Below the pieces are notes generated by a model. That model was not told the DNA's origin. It worked only from the letters and a program-made list of their open reading frames with translations, and did not search any database. Below, in pieces: positions 44,701-53,343 of a stretch of DNA of 64,000 bases. Origin of the DNA: Paralithodes platypus (lineage: Eukaryota > Arthropoda > Malacostraca > Decapoda > Lithodidae); the NCBI GenBank assembly GCA_032716605.1, contig CM064485.1, forward strand, positions 35,220,061 to 35,284,060, read 5' to 3'. How positions within the stretch are numbered: the first letter of the stretch is position 1; every line of letters begins with the position of its first letter. Both the position numbers and the translations under genes were made by a program.

Positions 44701-45120
44701 ATACTTTATATAATTGGCCTCAAAATAACTATAAAAATATCAAATAAACATCACATTCTCAATATCAAACACTAAAATCGTCTAAGGGAGATAAACACTT
44801 TGGCGAGACGAGCGGCTAGGTGCGTCGTAGCCATGGCCGGGGCGACGCATCCGAACGCAGGAAGAATTTGCCGCCGAAAAGCACTCGTCTTCCCGCGCTC
44901 ACCATTATGCAACCAGAGGGGCTAGAGACCTCTACTCAACGCCATTCTACAGAGGAAGGTTTGTGGAACATTTTTCCTTTTTATTCATAACATTACATGC
45001 TATATTCATTGAATTACAGAGCAGTTAACATAGCCCAAAGATCGTCAAAACACCCGGTACCGCAGCACAGTCGCGAGCTATAGTCCCCGGGGCTGGAGGG
45101 TTAACCTAACCTGACCTAAT

Positions 45121-45366
45121 GTGAGACCTCACTTGGACTATGCTGTTCAGTGTTGGTGTCCTTATTATAGAATGGATATTGACTTTCTGGAGGCAGTCCA
45201 ACGAAGAATGACGCAAATGATCCACATTGTTAGAAATTTATCATATGAGGAGAGGCTGATAACCCTTGGCTTGCATTCATTAGAAAGACGAAGATGTATA
45301 GGAGACATGATATAGGTGTTTAAGTGGATGAAAGGTATCAAAAAGGGAGATAGAAATAAGGTATAA
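45121..45366 (+). mobile_element. CR1 3' fragment in the cassette, part 1
   Basis: Reads MRPHLDYAVQCWCPYYRMDI, then LEAVQRRMTQMIHIVRNLSY and HSLERRRCIGDMI, the RT C-terminal tail of CR1. It is cut by RTE-A at 45366 and continues at 48586. The inverted counterpart at 49975-50449 is uninterrupted. Confidence 0.85.
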
Positions 45367-48300
45367 TATCTATCTATCTATCTATTGCCTGACGCCGTGA
45401 TCCCCGAAGGGGTGGCCACGAACGAACCGCCCCCATGCACCTCTGTCCCCAGTCAGTCGACGCCCCTCCCCCCAACCAGCACCGCCTTCGTTCATGTACT
45501 TCCTCACTCCATCCTTCCACCTCATATTCGGTCTACCTCTCCCCCTCTGTCCCTCCACCTCGCTCTCGTACACCCTCTTAGTCATTCTCTCGCTTTCCAT
45601 ACGTTCCATATGGCCGAACCATCTCAAGTTGTTCCTTTTCACACTTTCCAGCACATCTACCTCCACACCACACCTCCTTCTTACTTCCTCATTAGTCTGT
45701 CTATCCCTCCATGTAACTCCGCACGCACTCCTTAAGTAATTCATTTCCACTGCTCTCACTCTTGGTCTGAGTCTCTCAACCAACGTCCATGCTTCGCTTC
45801 CGTAAGTCAGTGTCGGGATTACCACACTGTCATGCAAGGACTTCTTCACTTCCATACTGACCACCCTATTTCTTGTTACTGCTTTTAGCGTTCCTACAAC
45901 CCTCTTCCCCTGTTGTACCCTCTCCCGCACCTCTTCATCCATAGTCCCATCTTTACTCAACACACTGCCCAGATACTTAAAAGAGTTGACGATCTCCATA
46001 GCCTGACCGTTCAGCTTCACCTCACACTCTGTGACTTCACCCCTTTCGAAGACCATAACCTTGCTCTTCCCCGTATTTACCTTCAAATTCCGTTTTTCGC
46101 ACACTGTTCCAAACTTATTTACCAGACCCTCCAACTCCCATTCATTATCACTCATCAGAACTGTATCATCCGCAAACAGCAGTATAGGTAGCTTCCACTC
46201 AATTCCCTCCCTTTTCAGCGATACACCAACATCCACTGCTCTTGATAGTATTTCTTTCATAACTCCATCCATATATACAGTAAACAACCACGGGGACATC
46301 ACACACCCCTGTTTCAAACCAACATTCAGGTCAAAGAACTCGCTCTGCTCACTCTCCACACGTACTGCCGCCTTTGCACCCTCATACATGCTCTTCACTG
46401 CTTTCAGCAACTTTCCCTCTACTCCGTATATTCTAAGTACTTTCCACAAACCTTCTCTATCCACTCTGTCATAGGCCTTCTCCAAGTCCATAAAGGCAAC
46501 ATACACCTTTTGTTTCTTCTCCAGATACTTCTCCACAACACAATTCAGGGTAAAAATCTGATCTACACATCCTCTTCCCTTCCTAAAACCTCCCTGCTCG
46601 TCGCCTATCCATTTCTCCGTTCTCACTCTCACTCTCTCAATCACTACCCTACTGTATACCTTCCCTACTACGCTTAGAAGACATATTCCTCGGTGGTTAC
46701 CACACACTCCTCTTTCCCCTTTGCCCTTATATAGGGGGACTATTATGCCAGTCTTCCAGTCATCGGGTGCACTCCCCTTCTCCCATGCTAGTTTGCACAT
46801 TTTCCATACCCATTCTATCACTATCTCACCACCATACCTCAACATTTCCCCACACACTCCATCTGTTCCTGGTGCTTTCCCCAACTTCACTCTTTTCATG
46901 GCTTCCCACACTTCTGACCCCCTGATCCCCACCTCCTCCTCCACTACTTCTCTTCTTCTCCCTCCCATACCATATCCAGCTATGTTTGCTGGCTCTTCAT
47001 TCCTTTCATTTAGCAACTCACTGAAGTACTCCCTCCATCTTTCGACTCTGTCTTGCTTCTCGGCTAGCATTCTCCCATTCTTATCTTTCACACCCTTACT
47101 GTTTCCCTTGCTACCTTCCCTAACTTTCTTGACTTCTTTCCAGAACAGTTTCTTACTCTCCCTCCATTTTACACTCAGATTCCTTCCAAATTCCTCATCT
47201 ACTCTTCTCTTACTTTCCTTCACTACTCTCTTCACCACCCTCTTACTCTCCACGTACCTCGCTCGTTTCTGTCTCTCGGAATCTTCATTCCCTCTACTAC
47301 CCAACCACTCTCTATATGCTTTCTTCTTTTCTTCCACAGCTATTCTTACCTCTTCTGTCCACCATGCTGTACCTTTCACTCCCCTCCCTCTTCTCCTCAC
47401 TCCACACACCTCCTCACATGCTGCACAGATTTCATCCTTAAACACCTTGCTCATCTCCTCCACTTCCTCCATAACTTCCAGGTCGAACCCAGCTAGTCGT
47501 CTTTCCACTGCTCTCCTGTACTCCTCCCTGACTTCCTCCTCCTGCAACCTCTCCACCCTCCTCACCATTCCACCCTCCTCTCGCCTCCCTCCCGCTCTCC
47601 TCACCCACTTCTTTTGTATCCTAACCTTAGCTACCACTACATAATGATCAGACAGACCCCCTCCAATACCCCTATACACCCTAGCATCCATCACAGATTT
47701 CTTCATTCGTTCATCCACACATACATAATCAATCAATGACTTTCGTTCCACCACTGTCTTATCCTTCATCGTCAACATCCGTTTCCACGTGTACCTGTGG
47801 ATCATTCTGTGTCGGAAGAAGGTGTTGGCTATCCACAGCCTCCTCCCCACACATACGTCCACAAGTGCACTACCATTCCCATTCACCTCTGATGGTACCC
47901 CCCACCCTCCCACCACTCCCTCAACTTTCCTATCACCCACCTTACCATTCATATCCCCAATCAGAAATATTCTTTCGTTCTTGTCAAACTTCTCCAGGCA
48001 CGCCTCCACATTCATCCAGAACTCCTCTTTCTTTCTTTCAAGTATATCCTCTGTCGGGGCATACACGCATACAATCACCCACGTTTGTATTCCTACTTTC
48101 ATTCTCACCCACACAATCCTTGAACCCACAGACCCATACTCTCTTACACATTCCTTCCATTTGCTACTTACAAACAAACATGCACCTTCTCTCGCTGTTC
48201 CTTCACTCACTCCAGCACACACACCCATTCCACACTCCCACTCTCTCACATCTGAACCTTTCCATTTGGTCTCTGTCATTCCACATACATCCAGCCTGGC

Positions 48301-48573
48301 ATTCACTAACACTTCCAGAACCTCTCTCTCTTTTGTGCCATCATTCATGCCACTAACATTCCACGTAGCCATTCTCAGAATGTCCGAAGGCATGTCCTTA
48401 GTCGGTCGTGGTTCGTCAACGTTGGTTCCGTCCGCATCCGAGGCTGTTCGTTCGTTTTTCTTTGCTTAGATATTTTTTCCGGGTGGGGGTCGCAAGCCCA
48501 CCGACCCAACCTCTTTAGTCGCCTCTTACGACACGCAGAAGGCACGTGGGGCATATTCTATTCCCTTAATAAC
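45367..48573 (-). mobile_element. Full-length RTE-A LINE with intact ORF
   Basis: A 3.2-kb minus-strand element. The 3' end at 45367-45383 is (ATAG)n, which contains the stop codon. The 5' UTR runs to about 48573 and contains the GTCGCCTCTTACGACACGCA block. It is inserted in a CR1 fragment whose empty version (50205-50235, inverted) reads GGTATTAAGGCTTAATAACG. At the insertion the flanks are GGTATAA and TTAATAACG, so a few target bases were lost and no long duplication is evident. Other copies in this window (20275, 30132, 37200) are truncated. Confidence 0.93.
45382..48393 (-). CDS. RTE-A polyprotein: APE endonuclease + reverse transcriptase, 1,003 aa
   Basis: A single uninterrupted frame from ATG 48393, the first in-frame ATG after an upstream TAA. 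The endonuclease (about residues 1-270) has MATWNVSGMND, GMTETKWKG (catalytic Glu), VYAPTED, LIGDMNGKVGD, SLIDYVCVDE and LSDHYVVVA (Asp-His). Then a basic, Glu-rich linker. RT (about 480-800) has LGKAPGTDGV, NHRGICLLSV, EQGGFRKGRG, FMDLEKAYDRVD (motif A), GLKQGCVMSPWLF (motif B) and LLFADDTVLMSD (motif C). The C-terminal block LRSACGVTWRDR ... NLRWFGHMERM is typical of RTE-like elements. All catalytic residues that can be seen are present. It nicks DNA and copies its RNA at the target. Confidence 0.95.
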   Translation of the reverse strand: MPSDILRMATWNVSGMNDGTKEREVLEVLVNARLDVCGMTETKWKGSDVREWECGMGVCAGVSEGTAREGACLFVSSKWKECVREYGSVGSRIVWVRMKVGIQTWVIVCVYAPTEDILERKKEEFWMNVEACLEKFDKNERIFLIGDMNGKVGDRKVEGVVGGWGVPSEVNGNGSALVDVCVGRRLWIANTFFRHRMIHRYTWKRMLTMKDKTVVERKSLIDYVCVDERMKKSVMDARVYRGIGGGLSDHYVVVAKVRIQKKWVRRAGGRREEGGMVRRVERLQEEEVREEYRRAVERRLAGFDLEVMEEVEEMSKVFKDEICAACEEVCGVRRRGRGVKGTAWWTEEVRIAVEEKKKAYREWLGSRGNEDSERQKRARYVESKRVVKRVVKESKRRVDEEFGRNLSVKWRESKKLFWKEVKKVREGSKGNSKGVKDKNGRMLAEKQDRVERWREYFSELLNERNEEPANIAGYGMGGRRREVVEEEVGIRGSEVWEAMKRVKLGKAPGTDGVCGEMLRYGGEIVIEWVWKMCKLAWEKGSAPDDWKTGIIVPLYKGKGERGVCGNHRGICLLSVVGKVYSRVVIERVRVRTEKWIGDEQGGFRKGRGCVDQIFTLNCVVEKYLEKKQKVYVAFMDLEKAYDRVDREGLWKVLRIYGVEGKLLKAVKSMYEGAKAAVRVESEQSEFFDLNVGLKQGCVMSPWLFTVYMDGVMKEILSRAVDVGVSLKREGIEWKLPILLFADDTVLMSDNEWELEGLVNKFGTVCEKRNLKVNTGKSKVMVFERGEVTECEVKLNGQAMEIVNSFKYLGSVLSKDGTMDEEVRERVQQGKRVVGTLKAVTRNRVVSMEVKKSLHDSVVIPTLTYGSEAWTLVERLRPRVRAVEMNYLRSACGVTWRDRQTNEEVRRRCGVEVDVLESVKRNNLRWFGHMERMESERMTKRVYESEVEGQRGRGRPNMRWKDGVRKYMNEGGAGWGEGRRLTGDRGAWGRFVRGHPFGDHGVRQ

Positions 48574-48780
48574 GGCGAGATAACCCGTTCAAATGGCTTC
48601 AAATTGGATAAGATTTGTTTTAGAAAAGATATAGGTAAGCACTGGTTTGGGAACAGAGTTGTGGAAGTGTGTGGTTAGCTCAGGAACGGTAGAAAATTTC
48701 AAGTGCAAACTTGACAAGTCATATGAATGAAATGGATTGAGTGTGAATAGGATTTGCCTTGTGTGGGCCGGTCGACCTTA
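48574..48780 (+). mobile_element. CR1 3' fragment in the cassette, part 2
   Basis: Continues part 1 after the RTE-A insertion: TRSNGFKLDKICFRKDIGKH, WFGNRVVEVC and the ending about HMNEMD. It ends at 48780 just before AACCT repeats (48806-48821). Confidence 0.8.
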
Positions 48781-49048
48781 TGTAGAATTCCGTTTTTTTA
48801 AGTTCTAACCTAACCTAACCTATGGTGAGTACACTACCAGATATATATAAGTACATTATGCAATATTGCATATTGCATCGAAACACATTTTATTGATCTA
48901 TTACTTCTTAATACATTTTGTTTTATGTGCCATGTTTCCCTAGTCCGTAATTTGTGAAAAAAAATTCCAGTGCCTTTTTTTCCAGTGCCTTTTTTTGCTG
49001 TGCCGTTTTTTTGCTGTGCCGTTTTTTCCGGTGCCTTTTTTCCGAGTA

Positions 49049-49455
49049 CCGTGCGGACCGTATCTCTTCCGTGCGGAAAATTGGCAACGGTCGAGTTGGC
49101 AACCGCGCGTCTAGCCTCAATCTGGTTGCACGTCTTACGGCGTCGATACGATTCTTCTGAGTTGTATCGCAGTCTTTTGGGTCGTATCTTTTCCGTGGAC
49201 TAGTCGTGTACCCTTCGGACGACTTTTCCTATCTTCTTCGTAGCATTCGTTTCTCCACCGTATCGGCATCGCTAGAGTCTTATCAAGTCGAGCGGAAGAG
49301 ATACGGTAGAGATACGGTAGAGATACGACTAACGATGCCAGCCATTTTCGCCGCGATCTCTAGTAAATTCGGCAAGAAACAGGATTTGTATGTGTGGTGG
49401 GTGTTTGTGCCAGTCTTGAAGGGGCTGTCGTGTCAGTGTGCAACGACCTATACGG
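49049..49455 (+). repeat. E half B, unit 1
   Basis: Begins CCGTGCGGACCGTATCTCTT and ends GTGTCAGTGTGCAACGACCT. Contains AACGGTCGAGTTGGCAACCG and TCTTTTGGGTCGTATCTTTT. It matches 50749-51164 in the same direction with a few percent difference, and matches 51276-51345 inverted. Confidence 0.8.
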
Positions 49456-49725
49456 TGAATCTGCAACATAATCGTGGATATCGGGAATTAGCCGTGGGTG
49501 ACTCTCACGGTCCAAGTGACGTATCGGGGGTCGATAGAAGATTTTGAGCTGTTCAAAAGTTCGTGGGAATCCCCCGGCAACTGTAAAAAATCGTCTGAGT
49601 CTGGTCTCCATCACGAACTCGCCGTATCACAATCGTGTGGTTCGTATCAAATACGTATGGTCCATATCAAAGCCGTATGGCCCGTATCAATGTCGTCTGG
49701 TGCGTAAGCCTGCCGTGCGGACCGG

Positions 49726-50748
49726 TACTCGGAAAAAAAGGCACCAGAAAAAACGGCACAGGAAAAAAAGGCACCGGAAAAAATGTCACAAATTACGGAC
49801 TAGGAAAAAGAGGCACATAAAACTAAATATTGTATTAAGAAGTAATAGATCAATAAAATGCGTTTCGATGCAATATGCAATATTGCATAATGTAATTATA
49901 CAGTATATATCTGGTAGTGTACTCACCATAGGTTAGGTTAGGTTAGGTTAGGATATAACTTAAGAAACCGGAATTTTGCATAAGGCCGACCGGCCCACAC
50001 GAGGCAGATCTCATTCACACCCAACCCATATCATTCATATGACTATCAAGTTTGCACTTGAAATGTTCTACCGTTCCTGAGCTAACCACACACTTCCACA
50101 ACTCTGTTCCCAAACCAGTGCTTACCTGTATCTTTTCTGAAGCAAAACTTGTCCAATTTGAAGCCATTTGAACGGGTTATCTTGCCGTTATTAAGCCTTA
50201 ATACCTTATTTATATCTCCCTTGTTGATACTTTTCATCCACTTAAACACCTACAGTATATCATATCTCCTATACATCTTCGTCTTTCAAATGAATGCAAG
50301 CCAAGGGTTATCAGCCTCTCCTCATATGATAAATTTCTAACAATGTGGATCATTTGCGTCATTCTTCGTTGGACTGCCTCCAGAAAGTCAATATCCATTC
50401 TATAATAAGGACACCAACACTGAACAGCATAGTCCAAGTGAGGTCTCACAATAGGTCAGGTTAGGTTAAATAAAAATATAGTGTAATTAAAGCAAAATAT
50501 AGAAGTACAATAAATATAACAAATATATTAAAATTATATAATTCTTTTGAATAATAAATCATTTTGGAATAAATCCTGGACAATAAAGTTCCCTAATTAA
50601 ACATTTTGATAGATTTTCATAATACAGTATACCATTTTTTCCTACCCGAAGAATATGATATTTTTTCCTGTGCCTTTTTTTCCCAGTGCCCTTATTTCCG
50701 GTACCTTTTTTTCCTGTGCCTTTTTTTCGGTGCCTTTTTTTCCTACAT
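49726..50748 (-). mobile_element. Cassette in E unit 2, opposite orientation, uninterrupted
   Basis: 1,023 bp. From left: GGAAAAAAAGGCACC units, the palindromic ATGCAATATTGCAT block (about 49868-49890), TTAGG repeats (49930-49951), CR1 fragment on the minus strand (49975-50449: HLDYAVQCWCPYYRMDI), a single AACCT/GGTTA motif, then AT-rich sequence and TTTTTTTCC units. It reads as the reverse complement of unit 1's cassette after removal of piggyBac and RTE-A. Confidence 0.8.
49930..49951 (+). repeat. Interstitial (TTAGG)n telomere-type repeat
   Basis: GGTTAGGTTAGGTTAGGTTA, followed by GG: four to five perfect TTAGG units, the ancestral arthropod telomere motif. Shorter counterparts lie at 45104-45118 and 48806-48821 (AACCT strand). 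Confidence 0.85.
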
Positions 50749-51164
50749 TCGTGCAGATTTCCTCTGTTCCGAGCGGAAAATTGGCAACGGTCGAGTTGGC
50801 AACCGCGCGTCTAGCCTTAATCCGGTTGCACGTCTCAAGGCGTCGATACGGCGTCGATACGATTCTTCTGAGTTGTATCACAGTCTTTTGGGTCGTATCT
50901 TTTCCGTGGACTAGTCCTGTACCCTTCGCACGACTTTTCCTATCTTCTTCGTAGCATTCGTTTCTCCACTGTCTCGGCATCGCTAGAGTCTTATCAAGTC
51001 GTGCGGAAGAGATACGTTAGAGATACGGTAAAGATACGACTCTAACGATGCCAGCCATTTTCGCCGTGATCTCTAGTAAATTCGGCAAGACACAAGATTT
51101 GTATGTGTCGTGGGTGTTCGTGCCAGTCTTGAAGGGGCTGTCGTGTCAGTGTGCAACGACCTGG

Positions 51165-51345
51165 TCGTTGCACACTGACACGAAAGCCCCTCCAGACGAG
51201 TTCACGACTCAAAATTTCATCCTGATACGGCGAATCGGCAACATAATTGTGGATATTGTAAATTAGCCGTGGGTGATAAGAAAAGTCGTGCAAAGGGTAC
51301 ACTAAAATATCCACAGAAAATGTACGACCCAGAAGACTGCGTGAG
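51165..51345. repeat. Partial third E unit, rearranged
   Basis: GGTCGTTGCACACTGACACG starts immediately after the right end of unit 2, giving a 44-base perfect palindrome at the junction. About 110 bases of half A follow (to about 51272). From 51276 the sequence is instead the reverse complement of part of half B (AAAAGTCGTGCAAAGGGTAC; GTACGACCCAGAAGAC). So the third unit is internally deleted. Confidence 0.7.
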
Positions 51346-51597
51346 ACGTGAACCGATGGGCTGTCAAGGTACAAAACGGGCGTGTCTGAGCACCAATCAC
51401 ACAGTCTGCAACTATTTATTTTAGTATACAGTAGATATATTTTATTATAAATTATACCTATATATACTGTAGAGTATTCAATTATATAATTATGCCCTAA
51501 TTATTTTTGTTAGTATATCTGTTAATATATTTGTTATCATAACCTGTTTCATTTATTATAGATATAGTTTATTATAGATTATACCATAGACAACAGG
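51346..51597. other. AT-rich spacer
   Basis: Repeated TATATTTTATTATAAATTATACC-like phrases occur twice (51430 and 51560 areas). No gene. Confidence 0.4.
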
Positions 51598-51789
51598 AGA
51601 TCTGGACTTGACACGAAAAAGGAACTTTGCAGTAAGGGACCCAAAATCGGAAAACGAACCCCCAAGTACGAACCTCGAGACTGCGAAAATGTGATATTTT
51701 CGCGGTATCGAGGTTCGAACTTGAGGGTTCGTTCTCCGAATTTGGGTCCCTTACTGCAAAGTTCCATTTTCGTGTCAAGTATAGATCTA
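51598..51789. repeat. Palindromic MITE, about 192 bp
   Basis: Arms of about 90 bp: AGATCTGGACTTGACACGAA / TTCGTGTCAAGTATAGATCT at the outside, GTAAGGGACCCAAAATCGGA / TTTGGGTCCCTTACTGCAAA inside. The centre is at about 51693 with only a few bases of loop. TATA-type sequence flanks it. Likely a non-autonomous DNA transposon with full-length inverted symmetry. Confidence 0.8.
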
Positions 51790-52560
51790 CCTTTATATAC
51801 AGTATTGTTCAATTATATATTATTCACTCATTATTTTGTTATAGTATATCTTCATTGTATTATATATAATTTATTTATTATTTAATTCATTATAATATTG
51901 GTCAGTTTATATAGTATACCTTCCTTCGTGTTTATATAGTATACCTTCCTTCGTGTTTATTTTATTTTGTCTATATTTTCTATTTATTATTTACTTATGT
52001 AGTATTTATTGGTTATTTATTGTTATATTCATTATATATTGGTCAGTTTATATAGTATATATTGGTTATGTAGTATTTATTGGTTATTTATTGTTATATT
52101 CATTATATATTGGTCAGTTTATATAGTATATATTGGTTATGTAGTATTTATTGGTTATTTATTGTTATATTCATTATATATTGGTCAGTTTATATAGTAT
52201 ATATTGGTTATGTAGTATTTATTGGTTATTTATTGTTATATTCATTATATATTGGTCAGTTTATATAGTATATATTGGTTATGTAGTATTTATTGGTTAT
52301 TTATTGTTATATTCATTATATATTGGTCAGTTTATATAGTATGCCTTCATTTGTGTTTATTATATTGTCTTTATTTGTTTATTTATTATTTATTATTTAC
52401 TTATTATGTACTTAATTGTATTTTATACCTATATATATTGTTCACTCATATATTATACTTTCAATCGAGTGTTCAACCATGTCTGACTCTTATTTGTATT
52501 CTATTTATATTTATCAATCTACATAAATATAAAACGATATGTATTTGTGTATTTTTTGTT
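51790..52560. repeat. 71-bp AT-rich satellite within AT-rich DNA
   Basis: A 71-base unit (TTATTGGTTATTTATTGTTA, then TATTCATTATATATTGGTCA, then GTTTATATAGTATATATTGG, then TTATGTAGTAT) is repeated about 4.7 times at 51998-52340 with almost no differences. A 29-base duplication (TATAGTATACCTTCCTTCGTG) lies at 51910-51958. The remaining DNA is A/T-rich with no gene; the open frames repeating every 71 bases are a by-product. Confidence 0.9.
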
Positions 52561-53150
52561 CTATGTGAGTGAGGGAGGCAAAAGGCAGAACTGCCTTTTC
52601 TGGGGGAGTGCCTCCCCCATAGTTGAAAGAGTGACAGGGCCAAAATCAAGGAATGTTCGAGCCAAAATGCCTGGACACACGGAGTTTGAAGCAATTTAAG
52701 TCATAGGAAGAGGGAAAGACTGATTCTGGGAGAGAGTTCCAGAGCTCAGCTGTTGAATAGAAGAAAGTCTGAGAGTAACGTTTCACTCTTGGGTTTGAGA
52801 GTTGCACAGAGTAGGGGTGGGATTGTGTTGCAAGACGGGTACCACGTGCCCTACGTAAAGGAGGTGGTATAAACTGGGAAAGCTCTGAGGAACACTGATT
52901 ATTATAGTAGCGATAGAATAGCGAGAGAGATGCAACATTGCGGCGAAGAGAGAGAGATGCAGAGAGTTGGTGAGTGGACGGGAGTTAATGATACGAAAGG
53001 CCTTCCTTTCAATTTTGTCTAGGAGAGCGGTGTGAGAGGAACCTCCCCACACATGTGAACAATACTCAATACAAGGATGGGAATAATGGAACACATTATC
53101 AATCTTTTTACATTTGTATTTATTTATTAGTGTACAATGTACATCAACTC
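52561..53150 (-). mobile_element. LINE RT C-terminal fragment, jockey-like
   Basis: Reads HPCIEYCSHVWGGSSHTALL, DKIERKAFRIINSRPLTNSL, then a shifted RNVASLSLFYRYY-like block and IPPPLRRARGTRLATQSHP at 52790-52860, and an ending around 52565-52740. This is the C-terminal tail following the RT of jockey/I-type LINEs. Degenerate and truncated upstream at about 53110. Confidence 0.6.
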
Positions 53151-53343
53151 TCACTAGATTTCCTCGTCCTCGTGGTGCGGTGTTTCTATTGATGAGATTT
53201 GGTGGGCTTGGGAGGACCATACGTCTTTGATATGGACCATACGTCTTTGATACGGACCATATGACTTTGATACGGACCATACATCTTTGATACGGATCAT
53301 ACGACTTTGATACGGACCATACGTCTTTGATACGGACCACACG
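53151..53343 (-). repeat. E half A (interrupted copy), part 1 with 18-bp tandem repeats
   Basis: GGACCATACGTCTTTGATAC-like units repeat seven times (53215-53343). They are the amplified form of the GTATGGTCCGTATCAAAG units in E half A. The Gypsy element is inserted at 53344 and the other part of this copy continues at 58607. Confidence 0.75.

Larger units (their letters stand above)
40489..45104 (+). mobile_element. Autonomous-type piggyBac transposon, 4.6 kb, nearly intact
   Basis: TTAA at 40489-40492 and 45101-45104. Inverted ends are CCCCTCCAACCCGGAAGGGC and, on the right, GTCCCCGGGGCTGGAGGG. The empty site is preserved in unit 2 (TTTATTTAACCTAACC in reverse complement of 50455-50475), which confirms a single TTAA target. 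A near-left tandem duplication of CAACCCGGAAGGGCTCTTGA occurs (40499-40518, 40544-40563). It carries the transposase gene (40683-43566), a polyadenylation signal AATAAA at 43587-43592, and five ~176-bp subterminal repeats (43830-44700). Confidence 0.93.
40211..49048 (+). mobile_element. Cassette in E unit 1, orientation 1
   Basis: Without its two later insertions it is about 1.0 kb. Left edge ATGTAGG followed by repeated GGAAAAAAAGGCACC units; right edge the inverse units followed by CCGAGTA. Inside is a CR1 3' fragment (45121-45366 plus 48586-48780) bordered on both sides by AACCT-type repeats, and a palindromic ATGCAATATTGCAT block (about 48860). The later insertions are piggyBac (40489-45104) and RTE-A (45367-48573). 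Confidence 0.75.
39871..49455 (+). mobile_element. Composite E element, unit 1 (with cassette, piggyBac and RTE-A inside)
   Basis: Left end AGGTCATTGCACACTGACAC (39871) and right end GTGTCAGTGTGCAACGACCT (to 49455) form terminal inverted repeats. Between them are half A (39871-40210), a cassette (40211-49048) and half B (49049-49455). The cassette is flanked by a direct repeat CCGTGCGGACCG on both sides, so it looks like an insertion in the element. Halves A and B have no long open frame. Unit 2 (49456-51164) has the same halves in the same order and direction with the cassette inverted. Confidence 0.75.
49456..51164 (+). mobile_element. Composite E element, unit 2, cassette inverted
   Basis: Half A (49456-49725, lacking its first ~75 bases), cassette (49726-50748) and half B (50749-51164, ending GTGTCAGTGTGCAACGACCT). 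Both halves are in the same direction as in unit 1. The cassette is the exact reverse: left edge TACTCGG (unit 1 right edge is CCGAGTA) and right edge CCTACAT (unit 1 left edge is ATGTAGG). It contains no piggyBac and no RTE-A, so it keeps both empty sites. Confidence 0.78.

Noticed and set aside
39871..51250. One giant simple palindrome centred near 49,400
   Set aside because: Only the cassettes are inverted; halves A and B are in direct orientation in both units, so the locus is a tandem pair with inverted inserts rather than a single foldback.
52009..52572. Series of near-identical 62-codon proteins
   Set aside because: They are produced by a 71-bp AT satellite read in successive frames; there is no gene.
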